A stretch of DNA of 64,000 nucleotides from positions 46,796 to 110,795 of the forward strand of contig JAEZXX010000072.1 in NCBI GenBank assembly GCA_023419535.1, read 5' to 3'. A program made the position numbers and the translations under genes. Positions 1-8,687 of this stretch are shown here, in pieces (position 1 is the stretch's first letter; the number at the start of each line of letters is the position of its first letter). The notes beneath the pieces were generated by a model. The model saw only the letters and a list, made by a program, of their open reading frames with translations, was not told the DNA's origin and made no database searches. Source of the DNA: Pseudomonadota bacterium. GTDB taxonomy: Bacteria; Pseudomonadota; Alphaproteobacteria; Rhizobiales; Rhizobiaceae.

Positions 1-120
1 TGCCATCGCCTTCTCGATCTGACTCGAGAACGGTCCCTCCGATCGGCGTTCGACGCCCGAGGCGGCGACGCCGAGCGTTCCGATCAGAAGGACCGCGAGG
101 GAAAGCGTCGATCCGGTCAT
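1..120 (-). CDS. Ankyrin-type secreted protein, 5' part only (cut by window edge)
   Basis: Only the first 40 codons are inside the window; the gene continues past position 1. It begins with an ATG at 120 and encodes a signal-peptide-like stretch (a hydrophobic core LAVLLIGTLGVAAS) followed by GVERRSEGP. This part is almost the same as the start of the gene at 607-1050, and bases 31-100 repeat bases 961-1030 without a mismatch. By homology it should be another member of the tandem ankyrin family lying downstream of the lipase-like gene. The role, probably immunity or inhibition, is inferred from context only. Confidence 0.7.
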   Translation of the reverse strand, partial: MTGSTLSLAVLLIGTLGVAASGVERRSEGPFSSQIEKAMA

Positions 121-127
121 GGCGCGC

Positions 128-610
128 TCAGTAAAGACCCCGCTCGCGCAGGATGGCGCGCACGGCTTCGAGGTCACGGTACTCGGGCGCTTCGGGGTGA
201 AGGGTCGATGTCCGCGCGATCAGCACCACCGTGTCGCCGAAAACGTCCGAAGCGAGCGGATCAGCGCCCTCCTGCAGAAGGTATAGAGTGATATCCCAGC
301 ACATCGCACGCGCGGCCATGAGCGCAGGCGTCTCGTCGTTAAAAAGGCGTACGTTCTTATCGGTTCCCGTACTGACAAGACGCCGGACGTCCGGCACGCG
401 GCAATTCAAGATTGCTTTTTCCATCGCCGATCCGGCTTCGACGAGCTGGCGCACGTGTCGAACGTCTCGCAAATCGATCGCCTGCTCCATCGAATGCATC
501 GGTGACAGTTCAGTGCCTCGCACCGATGCGGCAGCGAACCCGACAAGCGACAACGCCGAAAGAAGGACAACAAGGAACCGGGCCCGCCTCGAATGGTGAG
601 CCCGTCTCAA
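128..610 (-). CDS. Secreted ankyrin-repeat-like protein, candidate immunity paralogue 3
   Basis: About 160 aa. The most likely start is a TTG at 608-610 that overlaps the TGA of the upstream paralogue (TTGA), because no ATG gives the hydrophobic leader (LVVLLSALSLVGFAAAS). The mature part holds two ankyrin-like segments: one around MEQAIDLRDVRHVRQLVEAG and a second with ALMAARAMCWDITLYLLQEGADP. It ends with the family signature EYRDLEAVRAILRERGLY, shared with the two paralogues upstream. This copy carries an additional insertion (CRVPDVRRLVSTGTDKN) that lengthens it. Genes of this sort next to lipase effectors are often periplasmic immunity proteins; that role is inference here. The start codon is uncertain. 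Confidence 0.65.
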   Translation of the reverse strand: MRRAHHSRRARFLVVLLSALSLVGFAAASVRGTELSPMHSMEQAIDLRDVRHVRQLVEAGSAMEKAILNCRVPDVRRLVSTGTDKNVRLFNDETPALMAARAMCWDITLYLLQEGADPLASDVFGDTVVLIARTSTLHPEAPEYRDLEAVRAILRERGLY

Positions 611-1050
611 TACAGTCCTCGCTCGCGCAGGATGGCGCGGACGGCTTCGAGGTCTTGGTAGAGCGCCGTGCCGGGGCGCACGCGGGAGCGCTTGGCCTGC
701 GCGGCGAGCGTCGTACCTCGCCGGTCCTGCGCGGCCGGATTGGCGCCGTGCTCGAGAAGGATAAGGACAGTTCCCCATTGCCCTCGGGAGGCAGCAAGTA
801 TCGTCGCCGTTCCACGATTGAAGAGCGGCGCCTCCAGATCGGCGCCGGCCCTCGCCAGCCGTTCGACCTCGCGCGCATCGTCGCGGTCGATCGCATGCTC
901 GATCGCCGTCTTCTCCCGCGTCACCATCGTCGCCATCGTATTCTCGATCTGGCTGGAGAGCGGTCCCTCCGATCGGCGTTCGACGCCCGAGGCGGCGACG
1001 CCGAGCGTTCCGATCAGAAGGACCGCGAGGCAAAGCGTGGTTCTGGTCAT
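607..1050 (-). CDS. Secreted ankyrin-repeat-like protein, candidate immunity paralogue 2
   Basis: 147 aa with an ATG start. Residues 1-22 form a clear signal peptide (LCLAVLLIGTLGVAASG). Ankyrin-like helices follow: AIEHAIDRDDAREVERLARAG, then the canonical LILLEHGANPAAQDRRG. It ends in LYQDLEAVRAILRERGLY, the same tail as its neighbours. The gene starts 7 bp after the preceding paralogue and its stop overlaps the next start, so the array is one transcription unit with the lipase-like gene. The predicted site of action is the periplasm. A protein-protein binding function follows from the ankyrin family; binding to the lipase is inferred. Confidence 0.75.
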   Translation of the reverse strand: MTRTTLCLAVLLIGTLGVAASGVERRSEGPLSSQIENTMATMVTREKTAIEHAIDRDDAREVERLARAGADLEAPLFNRGTATILAASRGQWGTVLILLEHGANPAAQDRRGTTLAAQAKRSRVRPGTALYQDLEAVRAILRERGLY

Positions 1051-1057
1051 GGCGCCT

Positions 1058-1471
1058 TCAGTAAAGCCCTCGCTCGCGCAGGATGGCGCGGACGGCTTCG
1101 AGGTCGCGATACTCGCGCGTGCTGGAAAGCAAATTCGCCGTGCGAGCCAGCCGCGCGATGGTCAACCCCTGTCTGTTTGCCGCCGCCGGGTCGGCGCCTT
1201 GGCGGAGAAGATAAAGAACAATGTCCCACGCATCTGCGGTTCCGGCGACGATGACCGGCGTCGCGCGATTGAAGAGCCTTTCCTCTAGGTCCGATCCGGC
1301 TTCGACGAGTCGGCGCACCTGTCGAACGTCTCGCGACTCGATCGCCTGCTCCATTGCCGGTGCCTCGCTTCTATCCGACGCCATGACCTCGTCCCCGGCA
1401 GCACCTAGATTGAGAGATATGGCAAGCGCCAGGACCGTACTCCATCCGCGCTTCTTCACGGGCTGATGCAT
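1058..1471 (-). CDS. Secreted ankyrin-repeat-like protein, candidate immunity paralogue 1
   Basis: 137 aa. The leader has a basic start (KKRGW) and a hydrophobic core (LALAISLNLGAA). Two ankyrin-like units are visible: MEQAIESRDVRQVRRLVEAG and WDIVLYLLRQGADPAAANRQG. The C-terminus REYRDLEAVRAILRERGLY is nearly the same as in the other copies. The ATG lies inside the end of the lipase-like gene (16-bp overlap), so the two are probably translationally coupled. Being directly downstream and coupled, this copy is the best candidate for the cognate immunity or inhibitor of the lipase. That assignment rests on gene order, not on a recognised immunity family. Confidence 0.75.
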   Translation of the reverse strand: MHQPVKKRGWSTVLALAISLNLGAAGDEVMASDRSEAPAMEQAIESRDVRQVRRLVEAGSDLEERLFNRATPVIVAGTADAWDIVLYLLRQGADPAAANRQGLTIARLARTANLLSSTREYRDLEAVRAILRERGLY

Positions 1472-2415
1472 CCCTTCTCATCTTCAAGCGAGGCAATTGC
1501 ATCCCGCTGCTGTTCCAAAGACGCTCTTACTTCATCTATTCCGTGCAACCTTAATGTTCTGTCGATTGTCACTTCTCTCAATCGGCTCGACAAATTTGTT
1601 CCTTCCGGGTTCCTACGAACAGGATCGAGAATGAATGGCTTCCCGCTTGCATCAGGTATGATCGGCTTGAGAGCCCCTTGGAGACCTTGCAGGATTTCAC
1701 CCCGAACATACCAGTGTCTTGTGTCATTGGTCGAAAGGCGATTCGGCATGTTGGAAGAGTGTAGGCCTGCGGCGTTGAATGTTGTTGATGGCGCTTTCGC
1801 CGCCGACGCGCCTGCGTTCGCTAGACCTCCAGCCAATGAATGCCCCGTGAAATGGATTGGCCCGTCATAGTTAGAACGAATGACTCTTCCTATTCGGTTT
1901 GCTCTTGAATAGTACGCTGTAGGTAGTCCAAAACTTTGCGCTGCGTTATACATGTGTTCGTAGTGCTCGACCGTCCCCCGAAAGGCGACAAGATACCCCC
2001 CGTCGCGATGCCGGAAGACGTCGGCGCGGAAATCTGGGTGGCTCCGCATAGTGAGAAGACTTTCTCCCGTGTCCGGATCGAGAAGTCCGAGACCAACGAG
2101 TTCGTTATTATCGACTTGCTCGTAGACGTGCGGAAGGCCGCGGCCGTTTTGGTCGGAGTACATCGCTTCCGAAACCTGCGCCTTTTCCATCGCATCCTCG
2201 ACAGCTTGCTTCTCGCGAGCGAGGCCAGCGCAATCGAGTTCTTCGATTCCGTCAGCACATTCGCCGACGCAACTGCGGGCCGCACTTTCGGAAGGTGAGT
2301 CCAACCATTCCTCGTACCAATCGATGGCACGGTTCGCTCGCTCCTCCAGCCGCTGCCGCAACGAAGGCGAACGATCGGGGCTGCGGAGAGAGGGCGAGCG
2401 CGGCGTGTCGCTCAT
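1456..2415 (-). CDS. Class 3 lipase-like alpha/beta hydrolase, putative antibacterial effector
   Basis: 319 aa, no signal peptide and no membrane segment. The N-terminal ~80 residues are charged and low in complexity (repeated SPSLR, then a coiled or helical EERANRAIDWYEEW). The catalytic part has the lipase-3 strand motif AFRGT at 144-148 and the nucleophile elbow GHSLAGG at 191-197, with Ser193 as the expected nucleophile. His and Asp partners cannot be fixed without an alignment. Its ATG overlaps the stop of the 122-aa gene upstream (ATGA), and the first ankyrin gene overlaps its end. The lack of an export signal together with secreted partners downstream fits a phospholipase effector delivered by another machine (for example T6SS), but no secretion gene is in the window. 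An intracellular esterase is the alternative. Confidence 0.75.
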   Translation of the reverse strand: MSDTPRSPSLRSPDRSPSLRQRLEERANRAIDWYEEWLDSPSESAARSCVGECADGIEELDCAGLAREKQAVEDAMEKAQVSEAMYSDQNGRGLPHVYEQVDNNELVGLGLLDPDTGESLLTMRSHPDFRADVFRHRDGGYLVAFRGTVEHYEHMYNAAQSFGLPTAYYSRANRIGRVIRSNYDGPIHFTGHSLAGGLANAGASAAKAPSTTFNAAGLHSSNMPNRLSTNDTRHWYVRGEILQGLQGALKPIIPDASGKPFILDPVRRNPEGTNLSSRLREVTIDRTLRLHGIDEVRASLEQQRDAIASLEDEKGCISP

Positions 2416-2780
2416 TCGCCCATCTCCTCGATCTGTCGATCGACACGCGCCTCCGCCAGCCAGTGACGCCGCTCGTCGTATGGAATTCCGGGATTGGCCA
2501 GGATCTCGTAGAGATCGGGCATGTTCTGCGGGAAGTCCGGCTCCAGCCAGAGCGTCGCCAGGACGTAGAGCATGACGTCGCGTTGCGTCTCGAGCCCGGA
2601 CCGAAGCGCCTGGCGGGTCGCGACGTCCACACTCCGATGCAGATCGTCGTCGCTCAAGTGAGCGACGTCGTCCGGAACGATGCGCCGCGCACCCTCCGTC
2701 AGATGGGCGACGAAATCCTGCAGCTCGCGCTCGTCGATCCGCGCGATCTGCGCGATCTGCGCGGCACTCAGTCTCAGCAT
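2412..2780 (-). CDS. Small effector-associated protein of unknown function
   Basis: 122 aa, acidic, no signal or membrane segment. It opens with MLRLSAAQIAQIARIDE, continues with a helical ELQDFVAHL, and has a middle ERDVMLYVLATLWLEPDF-like stretch (here TQRDVMLYVLATLWLEPDF) followed by NPGIPYDERRHWLAEA. From memory this pattern resembles small proteins often found just upstream of T6SS or polymorphic-toxin effectors, but I cannot name a family with certainty. It is the first gene of the lipase/ankyrin operon and overlaps the lipase start by ATGA, so an adaptor or chaperone role is plausible. The ATG at 2778-2780 is the only suitable start before the domain. Confidence 0.6.
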   Translation of the reverse strand: MLRLSAAQIAQIARIDERELQDFVAHLTEGARRIVPDDVAHLSDDDLHRSVDVATRQALRSGLETQRDVMLYVLATLWLEPDFPQNMPDLYEILANPGIPYDERRHWLAEARVDRQIEEMGE

Positions 2781-2881
2781 CCGGCATCCTTCGTCCAGGC
2801 GCGTTACGCTAGGAGATAGGAATGAAGCCCGGATGACAACCGGCGGCTGTCCTCCGGGCTTCCCGCCGGGTCGCCCGAACC

Positions 2882-4837
<1,956 letters not shown>

Positions 4838-4895
4838 CGTTCCTCCCGATCAAAGCGTATGTCGCATCCGTTCTAGCGCCTGCGCCCGCCCGCTC

Positions 4896-5957
4896 TCAAG
4901 CCTTGTCGGGGCGCTCCTCCGCCGGCCCGCCGAGCACGTCTTCGACATAGAGCATCGTCACCATGGTCTTGATGACCGCCACGATCGGCACCGCGAGGAT
5001 GAAGCCGGCGAGCCCGAAGAGCAGGCCGAAGATGAGCTGGACCGTGAGCGTCAGCGCCGGCGGCAGCGACGAGGCCCATTTCTGCGCGATCGGCGTCGTG
5101 ACGTTGCTCTCGACGCCTTGAATCAGGACGTAGACGCCGAGCCCGAGGAGCGCGGTGGTCGCATCGACCGAGAGGCCGGTCAGGACGATCGGCACGCCCG
5201 CCGCGATGGCGCCGAGCGTCGGCACGAAGGCGAGCAGTCCCGCCTGCAGCGCGAGCAGGAAGGCGAAGGGCATGTCGATCAGCCAGAGGCCGATCCAGGA
5301 GACGGTGAAGACCGTCGCCATGGAGATCGCCTGGCCGAGGAGCCACATCCGCAGCGACTGCGCGCCGGCGTCCATCGCCTCGCCGAGGCGCCGGCGCTTG
5401 GGTCTGGGCACGAGGCTGACCGTGCCGCGCCGGTAGATCTCAGGGCTCCAGGCGAGGAAGGCGGCGAGGAACAGGATGATGAAGAAATTGCCGATGCCGC
5501 CGGCGACCGAGAAGAGCGCGGTCGTGGCGCCTGAGACGACGCCGCCGGCGTCGGGCAGCATGTCGCGCAGCTGGCCTGGGTCGATCTCCTCGGCGGTGAC
5601 CGGCAGCCCCTGCGCTTCGGCCCATTCCAGAACGCCCGTCGCCTGCCCGCTGACCGCGTTCAGGAGATCGCGCGCCTGATCCGCGAGCGTCGCGCCGCCC
5701 CACCAGACGAGCCCGGCGAGGCCCGCGAGCGTTGCGAGGAAGACGAGGGCGAGCGCCAGCGAACGGCGCAGGCCGAGCAGCATCACGGCCCGGGCCGCGC
5801 CGTCGAAGATCGCGGCGAGCACCATGGCGGCGAAGAGCATGAAGAAGGCGGTGGCGGCGAAGTAGAAGACGGCGAGCGCGATCAGCATCGCCAGCACGAT
5901 CCCCGTCGCGATGACGGTGCGCCGGGCGAACACGGCCTCGGAGGAGGATGGGGTCAA
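4896..5957 (-). CDS. AI-2E family transporter (TqsA/PerM-like membrane protein)
   Basis: 353 aa. It begins with two hydrophobic spans (VIATGIVLAMLIALAVFYFAA and a following AAMVLAAIF segment), has a long periplasmic or amphipathic middle, and ends with four or so spans, including FIILFLAAFLAW, AGLLAFVPTLGAI and LIFGLLFGLAGFILAVPIVAVI. This is the architecture of PF01594, which covers exporters of AI-2 and other small solutes as well as Na/H antiporters, so the substrate is not known. The likely start is a TTG at 5957 preceded by GAGGAG at proper spacing. No operon partner is evident: 58 bp to acs downstream and a divergent toxin cassette upstream. Confidence 0.9.
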   Translation of the reverse strand: MTPSSSEAVFARRTVIATGIVLAMLIALAVFYFAATAFFMLFAAMVLAAIFDGAARAVMLLGLRRSLALALVFLATLAGLAGLVWWGGATLADQARDLLNAVSGQATGVLEWAEAQGLPVTAEEIDPGQLRDMLPDAGGVVSGATTALFSVAGGIGNFFIILFLAAFLAWSPEIYRRGTVSLVPRPKRRRLGEAMDAGAQSLRMWLLGQAISMATVFTVSWIGLWLIDMPFAFLLALQAGLLAFVPTLGAIAAGVPIVLTGLSVDATTALLGLGVYVLIQGVESNVTTPIAQKWASSLPPALTLTVQLIFGLLFGLAGFILAVPIVAVIKTMVTMLYVEDVLGGPAEERPDKA

Positions 5958-6147
5958 GAGCGGCGCTCCTCGGGCCTTCGCGGGGGTCGGGTGCCGTCAG
6001 ATAGGGCGCGGAGGGCGCGGGAAAATGCAAGTCATATTCGGTCAGTATGCAGCGGCGAGTAGCGACAAGAAGGCCGACGGGTCACGCGGCGAGTTGTATG
6101 CTTCTTCAAAGGCCAAAGGTGCCTAGTCCACTTTTTGGATCGGTCGC

Positions 6148-6176
6148 TTGCACCTCCGCCTAACGCAGCATAGTCT
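6148..6176 (+). promoter_or_regulatory. Possible weak promoter of the DUF4123/EndoU cassette
   Basis: TTGCAC and TAGTCT are separated by 17 bp and would start transcription near 6183, shortly before the preferred ATG at 6205. The -10 matches the consensus poorly, so this is only a candidate. Confidence 0.25.
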
Positions 6177-6204
6177 CCCTCAGTCGCAGTCCCTAACGAA
6201 ATTC

Positions 6205-7089
6205 ATGACTTCCTATGAACCGACCGCGGAGATATTCCAAGTGAGTTTGCCCGAGCGGATGTTTGCGGTCCTCGATGGCGCACTCTTTGAAGACCTTCGG
6301 TCCGAGGCGGCGGATTTTGGTTTTGAGGCGAGACCACTTTATACGAATCCGGACACGACCGGTGTCGGACCGCATCTCATCGCTGTGAACGACTCTCAGG
6401 CCCTTGAAACTCTGTACGGATTGGTTGAGGACAAGCCGACTGGAATCCTGTGGTACTGGCCGGGCAGCGGCGACAGCCTTTGGAGACATTTGCGTAGGAA
6501 CGCTATGATGGAGATTCCATCAGTTGCCGGCGATACCTACGAAGCCGTCATTTTTCGTTATGCCGACTCTAACGTCATGACGTGGATAATGAATTTATTA
6601 GACGAAGAGCAGTATTCTCGTCTTCTTGGTGATGCTTCTTGTATAGTTGTCCGCGCTGCGGGTTCGTCGAAGACGCAAGTTTTTAGGGCGGGGATTAAAC
6701 TCAAACCGAAACCATCCCAGTTTCGCTTCATTCGCCTTTCGATGGAACAGATGGACCAGCTCTCACGCGAATGCCTGGAGCGTTCCCGCTTGCGCGTCAT
6801 GAGTGCAATCAGACGTGGTGCCCCGGACGAGACAAAAGATCTTTCGGATGTAAAATTGAGGGAGATTGTGATAGCGTCCGAGCATCAAGGCTATGAGATC
6901 GGTATCCGATCTGAGAGGGCTCATGCGCGATGGGCGTATCTCAACCTTTTGACCCGGGGGCGTCTTATAAAGCAGCCGGGCGTCCTTGAGTACATGCAGG
7001 ACAGCCGAATGCGCCCCGACCGCAAGGTCGACCTGATGCTGAGATCGATCAGCATGTGGGCGAACAAGAATGCATCGGGCACCTCATGA
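6205..7089 (+). CDS. DUF4123 domain protein, T6SS effector chaperone-like
   Basis: 294 aa from the ATG at 6205. The N-terminal half shows the DUF4123 pattern: FAVLDGALFEDL, then LYTN, VGPHLIAV, GILWYWPGSGDSLWRHLRR, and VIFRYADSNVMTWIMNLL. In known systems such proteins (Tec/Tap) load a cognate effector onto VgrG. The C-terminal third is helical (DVKLREIVIASEHQGYEIG) and of unknown function. Its stop overlaps the start of the EndoU toxin gene (ATGA), the arrangement expected of a chaperone and its cargo. Base composition is clearly lower in GC than in the flanking housekeeping genes, with many T/A third positions, a sign of transfer. A TTG at 6148 or a GTG at 6241 with a nearby GGAG are alternative starts. 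Confidence 0.88.
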   Translation: MTSYEPTAEIFQVSLPERMFAVLDGALFEDLRSEAADFGFEARPLYTNPDTTGVGPHLIAVNDSQALETLYGLVEDKPTGILWYWPGSGDSLWRHLRRNAMMEIPSVAGDTYEAVIFRYADSNVMTWIMNLLDEEQYSRLLGDASCIVVRAAGSSKTQVFRAGIKLKPKPSQFRFIRLSMEQMDQLSRECLERSRLRVMSAIRRGAPDETKDLSDVKLREIVIASEHQGYEIGIRSERAHARWAYLNLLTRGRLIKQPGVLEYMQDSRMRPDRKVDLMLRSISMWANKNASGTS

Positions 7090-7592
7090 ATGCTCTAGCA
7101 GCACCGCTTCTAGCCGGCGGCCCGCCGGGCTGGGTGTTGGCTGGGGTGGTCACGGTCATCGGGCTTGGCCTTGTAGCGGTCGCCAGCACCAGTCAGAATG
7201 TTGAAGACGAAACTGCAGGCCTAGACGATACTGAGGAACGAGCACGGACATGCGGCGACTGCCGCCGCGACGAGAACGGCAACGAAATTATTTCGGAGGA
7301 TCGAGCGAGGCATATCCTGAACGGCGATCGCGGCGGGGGAGGCCATCGCGCAGGAACGGGTAAGCCGGGCAAGACGGAGTTTCCCCCAGACTGGTCCGAC
7401 GATGAAATCCTCGACGCCATATCGGATGTCGCCCAGAACGGAAACGTCATCCGCCCTGCCCACCGTCCTGGAGAAGTCGTCAAGGCTGGCAATGTTCGTG
7501 GCGTCGACATCGAGACAATCGTAAGGCCGGACGGGCCCGTTCGAACCGGTTACCCCACCGGAGGCGCAGGCGTGGTAAGGAACCCCCAATGA
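7086..7592 (+). CDS. EndoU-type nuclease toxin with N-terminal membrane segment
   Basis: 168 aa. Residues ~13-33 form one hydrophobic segment (GWVLAGVVTVIGLGLVAVA), followed by a linker with a CxxC pair (CGDC). The C-terminal half fits the bacterial EndoU fold (PF14436): RHILNGD with His76, GGGGH with His87 (11 residues apart, as in the CDI EndoU toxins), TEFPPDW, DEILDAISDVA, RGVDIETIVRPDG, and a terminal RTGYP with Thr154 and Tyr156. EndoU toxins cleave RNA, commonly tRNA. The start overlaps the DUF4123 stop and the end overlaps the next gene by ATGA, so delivery by T6SS with a dedicated chaperone is the simplest reading. The catalytic lysine cannot be pinned by eye (Lys93, Lys96 or Lys133). 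Confidence 0.85.
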   Translation: MNALAAPLLAGGPPGWVLAGVVTVIGLGLVAVASTSQNVEDETAGLDDTEERARTCGDCRRDENGNEIISEDRARHILNGDRGGGGHRAGTGKPGKTEFPPDWSDDEILDAISDVAQNGNVIRPAHRPGEVVKAGNVRGVDIETIVRPDGPVRTGYPTGGAGVVRNPQ

Positions 7593-7819
7593 CCATACGA
7601 ACCGATCATGACGTCATCTCGGCTTTAGAGGCGCTGATGGAAGCGATGGAGGGGCAGTTACTGTCAACTGCATCCATGCGGCCGTTCTTCGCGGTCGGGG
7701 AATGGCTTCTGTGCTTCGAAGGCGCATGGATATTGGCGAAAGACGATCCGGACCATCCGCTGCGGCGCGTGGCTGCTTACAGAGAGCTCGAAACTTACTT
7801 CGCCGAGTACCTCATCTAG
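7589..7819 (+). CDS. Small candidate immunity protein for the EndoU toxin
   Basis: 76 aa, acidic, without signal peptide. It starts on an ATG that overlaps the toxin stop, the place normally taken by the cognate immunity gene. The middle FFAVGEWLLCFEGAWIL and the end YRELETYFAEYLI recall small helical immunity proteins that carry a GEW..xFE pattern (MafI-like and related groups), but no named family can be claimed by eye. A cytoplasmic site of action fits an RNase toxin. The alternative is an unrelated small gene, which the tight coupling makes less likely. Confidence 0.7.
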   Translation: MTIRTDHDVISALEALMEAMEGQLLSTASMRPFFAVGEWLLCFEGAWILAKDDPDHPLRRVAAYRELETYFAEYLI

Positions 7820-7926
7820 GGGCGTGGACAGCCCACGTGCTTCGATGGTTTCGAGAAAGACAGTTTCCAGCGCTTTCGCCGCCGCCGCAGGTCATTCGTT
7901 CCGCTGTACTGCGATACGCGCACTAC

Positions 7927-8577
7927 CTACCCCCGTCCGCCGAAGATCGCCGAGCCGACGCGCACGCTGGTGGCGCCGTGGCGAATCGCGGTCTCGAAGT
8001 CGCCCGACATGCCCATCGACAGTTTCTCCACGCCGGCTTGCCGCGCGAGCTCGGCAAGGCGTTCGAAGTGCGGGGCCGGGTCCTCCTCGACGGGCGGGAT
8101 CGCCATCAGGCCCTCGATCGCCAGGGCGTGGACGGACCGGCAGCGCTCGACGAAGGCGACGGCCTCGGCGGGCGCGATGCCGGCCTTCTGCTCCTCTTGG
8201 CCGATGTTCACCTGCACGTAGAGGCGCGGGCGGCGACCCTGCCGTTCGCACTCCTTGGCGATCTCGCGCGCGATCTTCTCGCGGTCGACCGTCTCGATCA
8301 CGTCGAAGAGCGCCACCGCCTCGGCGGTCTTGTTCGACTGCAGCGGGCCGATGAGGTGGAGCTCGATCCCGCCGAACGCCCCGCGAAGGCCCGACCACTT
8401 GGCCTTCGCCTCCTGAACGCGGTTCTCGCCGAAGATCCTCTGGCCCGCCTCGAGGACGGGCCGGATCTCGTCCGTCTCGAAGGTCTTGGAGACGGCGACG
8501 AGGGCGACCGGACGCCCCGATGCGGCGACGGTGATCCGTTCGCGGATGTTCCGGAGGCGTGAGACGGCGTCGTTCAT
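7927..8577 (-). CDS. yggS: PLP homeostasis protein, YggS/PLPBP family
   Basis: 216 aa, usual length. It is a non-enzymatic cytoplasmic pyridoxal-phosphate carrier that balances vitamin B6 and amino acid pools. Visible are the PLP lysine in LVAVSK (Lys30), FGENRVQEA, LHLIGPLQSNK, VNIGQEEQKAG, GLMAIPP and the terminal LSMGMSGDFETAI...VRVGSAIFG. The start ATG at 8577 has AAAGGAG upstream. It stands alone, downstream of the copper operon in the same orientation with a gap of about 110 bp. Confidence 0.95.
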   Translation of the reverse strand: MNDAVSRLRNIRERITVAASGRPVALVAVSKTFETDEIRPVLEAGQRIFGENRVQEAKAKWSGLRGAFGGIELHLIGPLQSNKTAEAVALFDVIETVDREKIAREIAKECERQGRRPRLYVQVNIGQEEQKAGIAPAEAVAFVERCRSVHALAIEGLMAIPPVEEDPAPHFERLAELARQAGVEKLSMGMSGDFETAIRHGATSVRVGSAIFGGRG

Positions 8578-8687
8578 CAGGCTTGGCTCCTTTGCCGGCC
8601 GACATATGGCTTGCGCGCCGGGCGTCAAAGACCGCCCGCGCGCCGCCCGGATCGACGCCGCTGCGAACGCGCTGCGCGCGAAACGCG

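Noticed and set aside
5911..6126. 71-codon plus-strand ORF before the DUF4123 gene
   Set aside because: Starts inside the AI-2E gene on the other strand, low-complexity, no SD and no family resemblance.
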